Positions 44,882-55,385 of a DNA stretch of 63,531 nt are shown piece by piece; position 1 is the stretch's first letter, and each line of letters begins with the position of its first letter. This stretch comes from a bacterium. GTDB taxonomy: Bacteria; Planctomycetota; SZUA-567. The notes below the pieces were generated by a model. The model ran no database searches. It was not told the origin of the DNA and saw only the letters and a program-made list of their open reading frames with translations. The position numbers and the translations under genes were made by a program. The stretch covers positions 1 through 63,531 of the forward strand of contig QKCJ01000013.1 in the NCBI GenBank assembly GCA_003245715.1, read 5' to 3'.

Positions 44882-45790
44882 CTACCTGCCCTCCCCGCCA
44901 GCAAGCCCTTGCCGGTCGTTGATAAGCTGAAAGTATTTCCTGACCACCTCGCGGTAACGCGGTGGCACAGCCACGACCATATCAGAAAGATCAATCCTCG
45001 AAAATTCGGTATTAACAGCGGAGTCAGCAATAACATCCAGAATCCCCCCACCACCAGAAACCGCACCATTCCTTCCCTTTATTTCAGAATCACCTACGCC
45101 ATCACTTTCACGCGCGGTCTTACTTGGCTGCCCCTTGCCAGAAAGAAACGTTGATAGCAAAATATTATCCTGCGGGACATCAATTTTCTTTTTCGCCTTG
45201 TCAGTAAGATCTTTAATTGAATCAACATCAATCAGGGTGATAAAATTCTGTCCAGAATTATCTGAAGCAACACCACTATAGCCACCATCCCCAACGGATA
45301 AAAACAACGTTGCCATCTCAATTGCCACAAAAAAAACCGGCAGCAGAATATAGCTTCCAAACTTAGGCCACACACTAACAGGACAGGCCGCAATATCACG
45401 TGTCAGACAATTAGCCTGACTGAGAAATTCCTGACAATAACCGGATTGCCCCGTACCGCTATCGGCGATAGTCATTCCGATGCCCTTCAAACCGAGTGTT
45501 CGGTCAACATACCTCCCGGCACTAGCAATATCAGGAAATGACCAGAATTTCAAATTAAGAATCAGCGTAATTAAAACGCCCAGAATCAGGCCAACAGAAA
45601 AAATCAGCCACCAGTAATTTGCATAATAACCGGCAACCGCAACAAGCAAAGCAATTCCACCTAATGCCAAACCGCCAAAGAGACAGTTTAACACCAATGA
45701 AAAAATTGCTGCCAAACGCAACCTGCCCAAAACAGATGACACCGCCAGACAAGCCGGTGACTTTTTAATCTCACTCTCAAGATCCGACAC
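44882..45790 (-). CDS. Hypothetical membrane protein linked to DUF58
   Basis: A 302-aa protein of unknown function. Two hydrophobic segments near residues 30-50 and 55-75 are followed by a short soluble part (GRYVDRTLGLKG). A third segment lies near 145-165, and the C-terminal region of about 130 residues is hydrophilic, with RIDLSDMVVAVPPRYREVVRKYF near the end. The layout resembles the DUF4175-type partners of DUF58. The start is GTG with GGAG nine bases upstream. It is translationally adjacent to the DUF58 gene. Confidence 0.65.
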   Translation of the reverse strand: MSDLESEIKKSPACLAVSSVLGRLRLAAIFSLVLNCLFGGLALGGIALLVAVAGYYANYWWLIFSVGLILGVLITLILNLKFWSFPDIASAGRYVDRTLGLKGIGMTIADSGTGQSGYCQEFLSQANCLTRDIAACPVSVWPKFGSYILLPVFFVAIEMATLFLSVGDGGYSGVASDNSGQNFITLIDVDSIKDLTDKAKKKIDVPQDNILLSTFLSGKGQPSKTARESDGVGDSEIKGRNGAVSGGGGILDVIADSAVNTEFSRIDLSDMVVAVPPRYREVVRKYFQLINDRQGLAGGEGR

Positions 45791-45870
45791 TTGTTATACT
45801 CCACCAATATATGTATCATTTCACTATGTCATTATTTTAACACACAACAGCCTTTGAGGGAATATATTTT

Positions 45871-46449
45871 ATGTACAATCATCTTCGCGGAAAAATCTAC
45901 CGGGTCATGCCGGGTAAAATCATAATTGAAACTTCCGGGGTTGGCTGGGATATTACCGCGCCGCTGTCAACAACCTCCCGTCTTGAGGCTGCTAAGGAAA
46001 TAACGCTCCTTGTCCATCTGGTAGTACGTGAAGACGCGATGCTTCTTTTTGGCTTTCTCACTGAAGACGAGCGCTCATTATTTCGCACACTGATTAATAT
46101 TTCAGGAGTAGGTGCGGCAACGGCAATACAAATTCTTTCCTCAACCACGCCGCAGGATTTTATCATCGCAATTGAAAAACAGGACACCACCGCCCTGAAA
46201 AAGATCAAGGGCATTGGTGATAAAACAGCCAAGCGGATTATCCTTGAGCTTAAAGGCGCCAAGACCATGCTGCCGGCCTCAGACGCCTCAGACATCCCGG
46301 CAATCGGCGGAATCGGCGCAGACGCGGTCATGGCACTTGAAGCGATGGGAGTACCAGCCAAGGAAGCAAGCGCGCGCGTAGAAAAAGTAATAACCGCCAA
46401 TCCGTCATTAACGCTCGAAGAAATCGTCCGCGCTGCACTGCAGGGATAA
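45871..46449 (+). CDS. ruvA: Holliday junction DNA helicase subunit RuvA
   Basis: Binds four-way junctions and loads RuvB for branch migration. It has the N-terminal OB fold (MYNHLRGKIYRVMPGKIIIETSGVGW), paired HhH motifs (INISGVGAATAIQILS and IKGIGDKTAKRIILELKG) and the C-terminal UBA-like domain III. 192 aa, full length. GAGGG precedes the ATG. ruvB and ruvC are not adjacent. It is divergent from the DUF58 operon. Confidence 0.95.
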   Translation: MYNHLRGKIYRVMPGKIIIETSGVGWDITAPLSTTSRLEAAKEITLLVHLVVREDAMLLFGFLTEDERSLFRTLINISGVGAATAIQILSSTTPQDFIIAIEKQDTTALKKIKGIGDKTAKRIILELKGAKTMLPASDASDIPAIGGIGADAVMALEAMGVPAKEASARVEKVITANPSLTLEEIVRAALQG

Positions 46450-46563
46450 CGTTTATTATAAAACCTGATAACTTACACCAACGTTAAAAATACCTTTATC
46501 TGATTTCGCAACCAACCGTACAAATTTTAAAGTAAGTTTCACACCTGCAGAACACGATTAAAC

Positions 46564-46596
46564 AAAAAGCCGCCGGAATTAACCGGCGGCTTTCTT
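46564..46596 (-). terminator. Terminator of fusA
   Basis: AAAGCCGCCGG/CCGGCGGCTTT around six bases, followed by TT on the minus strand, 22 bases past the stop codon. Confidence 0.9.
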
Positions 46597-46617
46597 AATA
46601 CTTTATTTTCGAGAGCT

Positions 46618-48708
46618 TTATTTGGCAGCGTTACGCTTCTTCTTCTCTTCGATAACTTCTTCTGCGATGCTGAACGGTACAGCTTCATAACGTTCAAACT
46701 GCATGGTAAAGCTTGCACGGCCTGACGATGCGTTACGCAGGTCGGTTGCATAACCGAACATGTTGGCAAGCGGAACATAACCCTTAATGATCTGAGCATT
46801 ACCCTGTGTATCCATACCGCTGACACGACCGCGCTTTGAACAGATGTTACCGGTAACTGTACCAGAAAATTCTTCAGGTGTAGTAATAGCAACGCTCATA
46901 ACCGGCTCAAGCAGCTGCGGGCTTGCCTTGATGAATGCTTCTTTGAAGATCATTGAGCCACAAAGCTTAAAGGCCTGCTCAGATGAGTCAACTTCATGGT
47001 ACTTACCATCAACCAGACGAACGCGAACATCAACAACCGGATAACCAGCCCAGGCACCCTGCTTCATTGCTTCAACGATACCCTTCTCAATCGGCGGAAT
47101 GTATTCTTTAGGAATAGCACCACCAACGATCTGGTTGACAAACTCAAAACCTTCGCCCGGATCACGAGGCTCAAGAATAATTGAAGCTTCAGCAAACTGA
47201 CCACGACCACCAGACTGCTTAGAGTATTTCAAGCGGTGTTCAACAGTAGCTGTCGCGGTTTCACGGTATGCAACCTGCGGAGCGCCAACATCAACATTAA
47301 CCTTGAATTCGCGCTTGAGACGGTCAACAATAATATCAAGGTGAAGCTCACCCATACCAGAGATGATAGTGTCATCTGTTTCAGGGTCAGTAGCAACCAT
47401 AAAGGTTGGGTCTTCTTCAGCAAGCTTAGAAAGAGCCTTACCGAGCTTGTCGCGGTCAGAACGTTCCTGTGGAGCAACTGAGATAGAAAGAACAGGAGCC
47501 GGGAAGTCGATAGCTTCAAGAAGAATCGGATGATCTTCATCACAGAGAGTATCACCGGTAACAGTGTCAGAAAGACCGACAACCGCACCAATATCACCAG
47601 CATAAAGATCATCAACCTGTTCCTGACGGTTAGCGTGCATCTTAACGATACGCCCAACACGCTGCTTTTTGCCTGATGAAGCGTTAAGAACATAAGAACC
47701 GGCTTTAAGAATACCAGAGTAGATACGAACGAAAACCAGCTTACCAATGTGCTTATCAGCCATGATCTTAAAGGCAAGAGCAGCCAGACTGCCATCATCC
47801 TTTGGAACGCGTGTATCTTCTTCATCAGTTGTAAGGCACTTACCGCTGATTGGAGGAAGGTCAACCGGGCTTGGCAGATAATAGATAACAGCATCAAGGA
47901 GAGTCTGAACACCCTTATTCTTGAACGCACTGCCACAGAACAGAGGACAGATCATGTGCTGGAAGGTTGCTTCGCGTGCTGCATTGCGGATCTCTTCTTC
48001 AGTGATCGGCTCATCACCACAGAACTTCTCGAGGAGAGCTTCATCACATTCACTGACCTTCTCAATAAGGTTACGACGCCACTTTTCAGCCTCTTCAACC
48101 ATATCAGCCGGAATGTCAGCAACTTCAAACTTCATGCCATCGTCATTATCATAAAGAATTGCCTTGTTCTTAACCAGGTCAACAATACCCTTAAACTGGG
48201 CTTCACAACCGATCGGCAGAACAAACGGCACAGCATTTGCACCAAGTTCGCGCTCGATAGCTTCAATAACATTATAGAAGTCCGCACCCAGACGGTCCAT
48301 CTTGTTGACAAAACCGATACGAGGAACAGAGTATTTCTCAGCCTGACGCCAGACTGTTTCTGACTGAGGCTCAACACCGCCAACAGCACAGAACAGACCA
48401 ATCGCACCATCCAGAACACGCAGTGAACGTTCAACCTCAACAGTGAAGTCAACGTGTCCGGGAGTGTCGATGATGTTAATCATGTGCTCTTTCCACTCGC
48501 AGGTCGTTGCCGCTGAAGTAATTGTGATACCACGTTCCTGCTCCTGCTCCATCCAGTCCATGGTAGCAGCGCCATCGTGAACTTCACCGATCTTGTGGCT
48601 ACGTCCGGTATAGTAAAGAATACGCTCGGTGGTGGTGGTTTTACCGGCATCGATGTGCGCCATAATACCGATGTTACGGGTTTTTTCTAGCGGATGGCTC
48701 CTGGGCAT
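46618..48708 (-). CDS. fusA: Translation elongation factor G
   Basis: A GTPase that drives ribosomal translocation. The G1 motif [13 protein letters not shown] (residues 17-29), [18 protein letters not shown] and the four later EF-G domains are visible. 696 aa, full length. AAGGAG lies seven to eight bases before the ATG. Unlike in many genomes it is not in a str operon with rpsL, rpsG or tuf, but is monocistronic with its own promoter, hairpin leader and terminator. Confidence 0.97.
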   Translation of the reverse strand: MPRSHPLEKTRNIGIMAHIDAGKTTTTERILYYTGRSHKIGEVHDGAATMDWMEQEQERGITITSAATTCEWKEHMINIIDTPGHVDFTVEVERSLRVLDGAIGLFCAVGGVEPQSETVWRQAEKYSVPRIGFVNKMDRLGADFYNVIEAIERELGANAVPFVLPIGCEAQFKGIVDLVKNKAILYDNDDGMKFEVADIPADMVEEAEKWRRNLIEKVSECDEALLEKFCGDEPITEEEIRNAAREATFQHMICPLFCGSAFKNKGVQTLLDAVIYYLPSPVDLPPISGKCLTTDEEDTRVPKDDGSLAALAFKIMADKHIGKLVFVRIYSGILKAGSYVLNASSGKKQRVGRIVKMHANRQEQVDDLYAGDIGAVVGLSDTVTGDTLCDEDHPILLEAIDFPAPVLSISVAPQERSDRDKLGKALSKLAEEDPTFMVATDPETDDTIISGMGELHLDIIVDRLKREFKVNVDVGAPQVAYRETATATVEHRLKYSKQSGGRGQFAEASIILEPRDPGEGFEFVNQIVGGAIPKEYIPPIEKGIVEAMKQGAWAGYPVVDVRVRLVDGKYHEVDSSEQAFKLCGSMIFKEAFIKASPQLLEPVMSVAITTPEEFSGTVTGNICSKRGRVSGMDTQGNAQIIKGYVPLANMFGYATDLRNASSGRASFTMQFERYEAVPFSIAEEVIEEKKKRNAAK

Positions 48709-48772
48709 TTTTCTAACTCCTTAGAAAACAAATAAATAAACAAATACATTGCTTTAAAATATAAATATAAAT

Positions 48773-48798
48773 CGGCATCCGGTTTAGGCCGGACGCCG
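48773..48798 (-). promoter_or_regulatory. Leader hairpin of fusA
   Basis: A ten-pair stem CGGCGTCCGG/CCGGATGCCG (one G-U pair) with a six-base loop in the predicted fusA 5' leader, followed by AT-rich DNA. Confidence 0.55.
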
Positions 48799-48821
48799 CT
48801 CTATTTACCTATCGATGCCAG

Positions 48822-48849
48822 ATTATATGCTTCAGCCTTGCATAGTCAA
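48822..48849 (-). promoter_or_regulatory. Promoter of fusA
   Basis: Minus-strand TTGACT (48844-48849) and TATAAT (48822-48827), 16-base spacer; leader of about 107 bases. Confidence 0.7.
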
Positions 48850-49019
48850 TATGTTTAAGGATTTATAACCGAAAAAACATAATTTTAACTAATCCCCAAA
48901 CATTAATTATAATTATAAATTCCGCTGTAACTTAAACAGAGCGTGAAAAATTATTTTTAGCCAATGCCATTAACATTACCAAAAAAGCAATTCAGGCCAA
49001 ATAAACAAACGAGAATATT

Positions 49020-49062
49020 CGCAAAATAAAAACAGGTACTGCACGGACAGCACCTGTTTCAT
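49020..49062 (-). terminator. Terminator of infB
   Basis: AAACAGGT-x-CTG and CAG-x-ACCTGTTT form a long stem with one mismatch, followed on the minus strand by TTATTTTGC. Confidence 0.75.
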
Positions 49063-49088
49063 AAATATTTTTTGTTACTATAACAAAA

Positions 49089-51731
49089 TCAATCAAGTGT
49101 TCTGGCGATCTCTTCAATTTCGTAAGCTTCAAGTCTGTCGCCGACCTTGATATCGTCGTAGCCGACAATACGCAGGCCACATTCAAAGCCGCTGCGGACT
49201 TCCTTGACTTCGTCCTTGAAACGACGCAGGCCATCAATTTTTCCGTCATAAATAACCACGTTCTCACGGATAAGGCGAACACGGCAACTTCTGTTGATAG
49301 CGCCGTCTGTAACATAACAACCGGCAATATTACCAAGTTTACTTGAGCGGAATACCTCGCGGATTTCAACCTCACCCCGGATAACTTCTTTCTCTTCCGG
49401 TGGCAGCATACCTTCAAGCGCAGCCCTCATATCCTCAATCAGGCGGTAGATGATATGATAAACCTTGATCTGGACATTGTGCGAAGTAGCCTGGAGCTTA
49501 GCAACCGAGTCAGCAACAACATGGAAGCCGACAATAAGTGCGTCTGACGCGTCAGCCAGAATAACATCGGCCTGGGTCACACCACCAACACCGGAGTAAA
49601 TAATATTAATACCGACCTCATCAGTAGAGAGATCTTCAAGTGTATTCTGCAGCACTTCCAGCGAGCCTGTAACGTCAGCCTTGATAATAACATTAAGCTC
49701 ACGTTTTTCACCTTCAGCAAGATAAGCGGTAAGGTTTTCAAGTGTAACGTGCTGACGCTTCTGGCGCGTAAGAGCCTTGTTACGGTTTTCATTCTCACGC
49801 TCTTCCGAAAGCTTACGGGCCTTGACCATATCCTCAACCACAAAGACCTTGTCACCAACCTCAGGAACAGCATTAAGACCAACAACCGATACCGCTGTAC
49901 TCGGTCCACCCTCTTCGGTGGTGTTACCGTTCCAGTCATACATCAGCTTGACCTTGCCGTAACCGTTGGAGGTAAGAAGGATATCACCACGACGCAGTGT
50001 TCCGTCAAGAACCAGCATGGTGGCAACAACACCGCGGTTCTCAGTCATCTCGGATTCGATAACAAAGCCAACCGCGTTACGTTCAGGATTTGCCGAAAGC
50101 TCCAACATCTCACTTTCAAGCAGAATACGCTCAAGAAGGTCATCAATTCCCTGACCGGTATACGCAGAAACCTCAATCATGCCAGTATTACCGCCCCACT
50201 CTTCCGGAAGCAGCTCAAGCTGAGTTGAGAGTTCCTGACGGACTTTATCTGGGTTGGCACTGGCCATATCACATTTATTAATGGCAACAACAACCGGCAC
50301 ACCGGCGTTCTTGGCATGGAAATATGCTTCCTTGGTCTGAGGCATAACACCGTCATCAGCCGCAACCACCAGAACAGTAACGTCAGTAAGGTTGGCACCG
50401 CGCGCGCGCATCTGGGTAAATGCTTCGTGACCGGGAGTATCAAGAAAAGTTACTTCATGGCCGTTTTTCTCAACGGTATAGGCACCGATATGCTGGGTAA
50501 TACCGCCAGATTCACCTTCCGCCACACGGGTCTCGCGAATTTTATCAAGCAGCGAAGTCTTACCATGGTCAACGTGTCCCATAAATGTGACAATCGGCGG
50601 ACGGGTAACCTTTTTATCCTGAGAGCTGGCAGCTTCCTGTTCTTCAAGTTCTTTTTCAAGCTGCTGCTCAAGAGTTTCTTCCTTCTTCCATTCGTATGGA
50701 ATTTCAAACTCTTCGGCAACAACTACGATTTCGTCTTCACCAAGAATGTCATTCACGCCAAACATCTGGCCGCTCTTCATAAAGTAACCCATGATTGAGT
50801 TGAGCTTTACCCCAAGAGCAACCGAAAGATCACGCAGGGTCATCGCACGGCTAAGAATTGCTACTGAATTCGGATCCCGCTGCTGCGGCTGCTGGCTTGT
50901 GCGTTTGTTCTTTCCACCTTTACGTCCACCACCCTGACCGCCATGTCCGCGTCCTCGGCTTCTGCCGCCTGAGCTGCGAATACTGCGGGTATACTCTGAA
51001 TCCATTGATGAGAATATCGCCGGCAATTCAGGTGTTGACATATGACCTTTGAAGTCGGCACGCTTGTGTTTGGCACCGGTATGGTGGTCTTCACGGCTGG
51101 AATTATCAAGAACAACCTGACTTCCAGCGCTTGGAGCAGGAGCCTTATTTGGGGAAAGCTTAAGTTCAGTTCCGGAAGCTTTCTTCTTGGCCGGAGCGGA
51201 CTTTGCTTTAAACGACTTATTTGGCTTGGAATACTTGGCCAGATCTTCCTTGGTCGGCGCAATGTTTTTTGCCACAGGAGCGGATTCTTCCCTGACTGGC
51301 TTTTTCGGCGCAAATTTTGGCGCAGGCTTATGCTCAGATTTCTCAGCCGGCTTCACTTCTCTGGCAACCGGTGCCTGAACCCGAACCGGCTCAACAACCT
51401 TTTCCGGCTTCTTCTCTTCGACTTTCTTTTCTGCCTGGCTCTGTTCTTGACTATCCTCAACAGATGCCGAAGACTCTGAATCTGCCAACTTTTTCTTCGG
51501 CGCGCTTTTACGCACAGAGACGCGTTTCTTTACCGGCTTCTTCTTTTCCTTGGCTTCAACAACCCTTGCCGCCAAATCATCAGAATGGGCCTCAGCCCAT
51601 TTAATGACATCATTACCCACAGTAGCAAGTGAGTTTTTAACGTCAAAGCCTTTTTCATTGGCGCACTCAAGAAGAACGGCGATGTCCTTCTTTTCAATAC
51701 CTATTTTTGCCGCTAATTCGTAAAAACGCAT
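49089..51731 (-). CDS. infB: Translation initiation factor IF-2
   Basis: A GTPase that brings initiator tRNA to the 30S subunit. The N-terminal 290 residues are Lys/Ala/Pro-rich with a Gly/Arg-rich patch ([16 protein letters not shown]). The G domain has [29 protein letters not shown] and NKCDMA (Cys where Ile is common), followed by the beta-barrel and C-terminal domains. 880 aa is normal. GGGAAAAA lies before the ATG. Second gene of the nusA-infB unit; rbfA does not follow. Confidence 0.96.
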   Translation of the reverse strand: MRFYELAAKIGIEKKDIAVLLECANEKGFDVKNSLATVGNDVIKWAEAHSDDLAARVVEAKEKKKPVKKRVSVRKSAPKKKLADSESSASVEDSQEQSQAEKKVEEKKPEKVVEPVRVQAPVAREVKPAEKSEHKPAPKFAPKKPVREESAPVAKNIAPTKEDLAKYSKPNKSFKAKSAPAKKKASGTELKLSPNKAPAPSAGSQVVLDNSSREDHHTGAKHKRADFKGHMSTPELPAIFSSMDSEYTRSIRSSGGRSRGRGHGGQGGGRKGGKNKRTSQQPQQRDPNSVAILSRAMTLRDLSVALGVKLNSIMGYFMKSGQMFGVNDILGEDEIVVVAEEFEIPYEWKKEETLEQQLEKELEEQEAASSQDKKVTRPPIVTFMGHVDHGKTSLLDKIRETRVAEGESGGITQHIGAYTVEKNGHEVTFLDTPGHEAFTQMRARGANLTDVTVLVVAADDGVMPQTKEAYFHAKNAGVPVVVAINKCDMASANPDKVRQELSTQLELLPEEWGGNTGMIEVSAYTGQGIDDLLERILLESEMLELSANPERNAVGFVIESEMTENRGVVATMLVLDGTLRRGDILLTSNGYGKVKLMYDWNGNTTEEGGPSTAVSVVGLNAVPEVGDKVFVVEDMVKARKLSEERENENRNKALTRQKRQHVTLENLTAYLAEGEKRELNVIIKADVTGSLEVLQNTLEDLSTDEVGINIIYSGVGGVTQADVILADASDALIVGFHVVADSVAKLQATSHNVQIKVYHIIYRLIEDMRAALEGMLPPEEKEVIRGEVEIREVFRSSKLGNIAGCYVTDGAINRSCRVRLIRENVVIYDGKIDGLRRFKDEVKEVRSGFECGLRIVGYDDIKVGDRLEAYEIEEIARTLD

Positions 51732-51840
51732 CTATTTTTCCCGTAAAGCTGTATATAACTCAAAATAACACCCAAATACACTCATTACCGGGTATTAATA
51801 TGCTGATTTTACATAAAATAAGCTAAAGCGCAATATCAAG

Positions 51841-51883
51841 CAGAAAATTTACCCGGATTTTCCAGCCCCGGCCTAATTTTCTG
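51841..51883 (-). repeat. Intercistronic stem-loop between nusA and infB
   Basis: CAGAAAATT (51841-51849) and AATTTTCTG (51875-51883), a perfect nine-bp arm, span the nusA stop codon. An inner CCGG/CCGG pair can extend it. Confidence 0.5.
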
Positions 51884-53207
51884 TACCCGCCCCCAGAGCA
51901 GACTCAAGATCATCCGCCTCCGGTTTATCTTCACTGACAGCTTCATCAGAAACAAGCGCGTCTTCAAGAGACGCTTCTTTCTTAACATCAGCCTTCTTGC
52001 CTGGTTGCTTGCGGTTTTCACGAGCTTCAGCCGCAGCCTGCTTGTCATCAGCCAGACGTTTCTGGAAACCATCGAGTGCAAAATTATAAATTTCTTCAGC
52101 CTTCTTCTCGGCAATACCCTTAATCTGCAGAAGCTCGCTAACACCAAGCTCAACAATATCCTGGAATGACTCAAAGCCGGCAATAAAGAGATTGTTGATT
52201 GTCTGGTCGCCAACACCGGGCAGCGACTCAATCTCGGTACGACCCTTCTCGCGCCACTGGTGGTGCTGGTCAACAGTCATAATATCCAGATCCCAGCCCG
52301 TCAGTTTGCTTGAAAGACGGACATTCTGACCCTTGCGGCCAATTGCCAGTGAAAGTTGATCGTCGTTCACAATCACCCGCGCACGGTTGCGGCGCTTGTC
52401 AAATTCAATTGATTCCGCCTCGGCCGGCGAGAGGGCGTTACGGATAAAGATCTCGTCATTCTCGTTCCAGCGGACGATATCAATCTTCTCGCCGCTGAGT
52501 TCTTCAACAATGTTACGGATACGGCTGCCGCGGATACCGACACAGGCACCAACCGCGTCAACACGACTGTCTGAGCTGTATACAGCAAGCTTGGTACGGT
52601 AGCCAGGCTCACGGACAATACCCTTGATTTCAACAATATGCTCGTAAATTTCCGGCACTTCAAGCTCGAAGAGTTCACGCACCAGATTCGGGTGAGTACG
52701 CGAGAGGATAATCATAACCTTGTTACCCTTCTTCTTGACCTGCACAACATAGCAGCGCAGACGCTCATTCGGGCGGTAGTTCTCAGATGGAATCTGCTCC
52801 TGACGCGGCAGAATACCATCGGCCTTACCGATATTGCAAACCACCGTTCCCCGCTCAACACGGCTGATAGTACCGTTTACAAGTGTGTTTTCCTTGTCCT
52901 GATAGTCAGTGTAAACCACGTCACTCTCAGCTTCACGGATACGCTGGATCATAACCTGCTTTGCTGTCTGGGCTGCAATGCGACCAAACTCGCTAGGCTC
53001 AAGAACCTTGACCGGAATATCACCGTCAAGCAGGTGAATATCGCCGTTGTCGCGGTCAATACGGATACGCAATTCTTCAATCTCGCTGTACTTTTTACGT
53101 GCAGCAGAAACCAGAGCAGCCTCAAGGCTTTCAAAAAGAATATCACGGTCAATGCCCTTCTCCATATGGAGACTGCTGGCCAACCTGACAAGTTCTTCAC
53201 TATTCAT
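51873..53207 (-). CDS. nusA: Transcription termination/antitermination factor NusA
   Basis: An RNA polymerase-bound factor that controls pausing and termination. The N-terminal domain, the S1 domain (VNGTISRVERGTVVCNIGK), the KH pair (CVGIRGSRIRNIVEEL and AIGRKGQNVRLSSKLTGWDL) and the helix-hairpin-helix region (LPGVGDQTINNLF) are present, with an acidic tail. 444 aa. The ATG at 53207 has GAGGA seven bases upstream. rimP is not upstream; the promoter and a leader with overlapping hairpins are. Confidence 0.95.
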   Translation of the reverse strand: MNSEELVRLASSLHMEKGIDRDILFESLEAALVSAARKKYSEIEELRIRIDRDNGDIHLLDGDIPVKVLEPSEFGRIAAQTAKQVMIQRIREAESDVVYTDYQDKENTLVNGTISRVERGTVVCNIGKADGILPRQEQIPSENYRPNERLRCYVVQVKKKGNKVMIILSRTHPNLVRELFELEVPEIYEHIVEIKGIVREPGYRTKLAVYSSDSRVDAVGACVGIRGSRIRNIVEELSGEKIDIVRWNENDEIFIRNALSPAEAESIEFDKRRNRARVIVNDDQLSLAIGRKGQNVRLSSKLTGWDLDIMTVDQHHQWREKGRTEIESLPGVGDQTINNLFIAGFESFQDIVELGVSELLQIKGIAEKKAEEIYNFALDGFQKRLADDKQAAAEARENRKQPGKKADVKKEASLEDALVSDEAVSEDKPEADDLESALGAGTEN

Positions 53208-53259
53208 AAACAATCCTCATTACTGTACTTACAAAAGGACAATGGAAAAATAAGTTAAT

Positions 53260-53288
53260 AAAAAAAGGTGCGGACCTTACCGGCCCGC
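53260..53288 (-). promoter_or_regulatory. Overlapping hairpins in the nusA leader
   Basis: On the minus strand GCGGGCC (53288-53282) pairs with GGTCCGC (53276-53270) around five bases. Alternatively AAGGT (53278-53274) pairs with ACCTT (53269-53265), followed by a T run to 53260. The two share bases and exclude each other, as in an attenuator. Confidence 0.5.
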
Positions 53289-53358
53289 CCCCGTTAGCAA
53301 ATAATTCACGGTAGCTTTGGCTTGCCCACCGGTTGATATAATCCGGCTGACACTTCAA

Positions 53359-53386
53359 ATAATACCGCTTGTGAGACGTAAGTCAA
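53359..53386 (-). promoter_or_regulatory. Promoter of nusA-infB
   Basis: Minus-strand TTGACT (53381-53386) and TATTAT (53359-53364), 16-base spacer; leader of about 145 bases. Confidence 0.65.
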
Positions 53387-53434
53387 GTGTAATCCGTAAA
53401 ATCATATCCGGCAATAATTAACAATGTCCGGCGC

Positions 53435-55219
53435 TTAGAGAATTACAAACGAATAAAGCATATTTGTCTCACTATTGCCCCAAAACTTATTGATATTCAG
53501 CCGCGCCCCTTCAATTTCCCGGTCAAGCTCCAGCAGGTAATGGCGGTTATAATTCTCGCTTTTTTCGAGGACTGACTCCCATTTTCCGCCAACCTTAACC
53601 TCAATTTCAAATTCCCTCGGCAAGGCTTTAGGCATGACATTAACCCGGTCACTGACTGCCGAGAAAGCAATATCAATATTAAGCTGGCTGTCAAAAGCGA
53701 CGAAAATTTTATCCGCTTTGACTGGCGTGGCAAATTCATAAACAATCCTGTCACCTTCATTAATCCGCACGCCATGCGCTACATCGCCAACCTGTCTGCT
53801 AAAGCCGTCACGAACAGCTTCTATACTGGAAACAGGAATATTGCCTGACTCCTCATAGAGTTTGCCTTCTTTACAAAATTCAGGTATCGCCATGGGAATT
53901 GCAGGGATATACGCATCATCAAGCAGTAACGTCTGCTGCAACTCTTTAATACACCCGCCAACCTCCGAAGGATTCTGCAGCTTATTCTTTTTCATCACCC
54001 CGACCGCCGTGCCAACCGCCTGCCCCATGATAAGACAGGTCGCCATGACACGCGTTGAACTCATCGCCATGTGCGACATACTGGCATTACGTCCGGCAAA
54101 GAGAAGATTCGGCACATTCTTTGAATACAGACAACGCCAAGGAATGCCATAGCCAGGTTGACATTTATGGAAATGCGTTGCCGCCCGGCCTGAGCGGACA
54201 GCATGAAAACCTGCCGGGTCATGGTTATCCATCGACCAACCGCCATACGCAATGTTATCCTCAAACTGCCGCCCCGTCTCGAGGTCATTCTCGTTCAGGA
54301 CATACCCGCCAATATAACGCCTGCTCTCACGCTTGGCCGGCAGCGACGCTACCCAGTCGATAGCGAAATTATCAAGCGCAGCCTTGCGCTCACAGTGATT
54401 CTTCAGATGATCCCACACCCCGTAAACGACCTTCAGCAGTTCATCCCGCAGATACTCATTTTCGTGAATAGTATCATTCTTGCCGCCAAGCTCAATCCAC
54501 CAGTAGCCAACCTTGCCGTTAAACCAGCCATGCCCATGCCCCTTAAGCCCCTGCGGTAGATCATCACAGGAAAGATATTCATTTGCCCACTCAGGCGCAA
54601 TAAATCTAACCGGTTTGCCGCAGTCCTTTACAGAAAACATCAGGGTCTGCCCCATAGTATCATCATTGGCCTCATCAGGCGCGAGCGCTTCATCATATTC
54701 AGACTTAGCCTCACAACCGATGCGGAACTCCGCCCCAGTAAGCGGTGCAAGTATGCCATCACCCGAGCAGTCAGAAAACCACTTTGCCTCAACCCTATGG
54801 TATAACTCACTCTGAATCTGCCAGCCGGTAACAGAAACAACCCTCCCGTCCTTCATCTCTGCATCAAGACAACTACAGTTGAGCAGCAACGTGATATTTG
54901 GATGGAAGCGTATATCTTCATATAATAGCACATCCCAGCGTGAATAGCTCTCCTCCGGGTTGTGGTAGACGTTCTTGAGACGCAGTTCTTCCATAAGCCC
55001 GGTCTCACGCAAATTCGCATTAGAATTATGTGTATCAGCTCCACAAATGTGCATTTTGACCTCACTGGAGGCATTCCCACCCAGCACCGACCGATCATGC
55101 ATCAGCAGCACCTTTACGCCATGATTAGCCGCCGCAAGCGCCGCGCCATAACCTGACATACCGCCACCAACCACACATAAGTCCACACTATGCTCAACTG
55201 TCTCAAATACTGAACCCAT
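53435..55219 (-). CDS. FAD-dependent oxidoreductase (FAD_oxidored family)
   Basis: A cytoplasmic flavoprotein of 594 aa. The N-terminal Rossmann motif VVGGGMSGYGAALAAANHG (residues about 16-34) binds FAD. LGGNASSEVKMHICGAD and the later FAGRNASMSHMAMSSTRVMATC are typical of the family, which is greatly expanded in Lentisphaerota and Planctomycetota and often adjoins sugar-degradation genes. A C-terminal beta-rich segment (about 500-594) resembles a carbohydrate-binding fold. The substrate is unknown. GGGAGA precedes the ATG. It is divergent from the AraC-type gene. Confidence 0.85.
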   Translation of the reverse strand: MGSVFETVEHSVDLCVVGGGMSGYGAALAAANHGVKVLLMHDRSVLGGNASSEVKMHICGADTHNSNANLRETGLMEELRLKNVYHNPEESYSRWDVLLYEDIRFHPNITLLLNCSCLDAEMKDGRVVSVTGWQIQSELYHRVEAKWFSDCSGDGILAPLTGAEFRIGCEAKSEYDEALAPDEANDDTMGQTLMFSVKDCGKPVRFIAPEWANEYLSCDDLPQGLKGHGHGWFNGKVGYWWIELGGKNDTIHENEYLRDELLKVVYGVWDHLKNHCERKAALDNFAIDWVASLPAKRESRRYIGGYVLNENDLETGRQFEDNIAYGGWSMDNHDPAGFHAVRSGRAATHFHKCQPGYGIPWRCLYSKNVPNLLFAGRNASMSHMAMSSTRVMATCLIMGQAVGTAVGVMKKNKLQNPSEVGGCIKELQQTLLLDDAYIPAIPMAIPEFCKEGKLYEESGNIPVSSIEAVRDGFSRQVGDVAHGVRINEGDRIVYEFATPVKADKIFVAFDSQLNIDIAFSAVSDRVNVMPKALPREFEIEVKVGGKWESVLEKSENYNRHYLLELDREIEGARLNINKFWGNSETNMLYSFVIL

Positions 55220-55325
55220 AAGATTCTCCCGGAAATATTATATAAAACATTTAAAATCATAGAAACAGCAAAAAAACCACAAAGACACTACTTCATACAA
55301 ATTTTACTCCAAATATGTTAATAAA

Positions 55326-55356
55326 TATTGTATAAAGCCATCTATTTATTGTATAA
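55326..55356. promoter_or_regulatory. Direct repeat, candidate AraC-type binding site
   Basis: TATTGTATAA occurs at 55326-55335 and 55347-55356, 21 bases from start to start (two helical turns), in the divergent region between the flavoprotein and regulator genes. The second copy overlaps TATAAT. Confidence 0.6.
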
Positions 55357-55385
55357 TTAAACTGTTTCTAGTTATATATTACAAT

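Larger units (their letters stand above)
48709..49088. other. fusA leader and fusA-infB intergenic region
   Basis: Holds the fusA leader with its hairpin, the fusA promoter near 48822-48849, an AT-rich stretch (48850-49018) where I see nothing, and the infB terminator at the right end. Confidence 0.6.

Noticed and set aside
47749..48363. 204-codon frame antisense to fusA
   Set aside because: Shadow of a highly conserved gene; codon choice of EF-G explains it.
52638..53258. 206-codon frame antisense to nusA, reaching into its leader
   Set aside because: No domain; explained by nusA coding constraints and the AT-rich leader.
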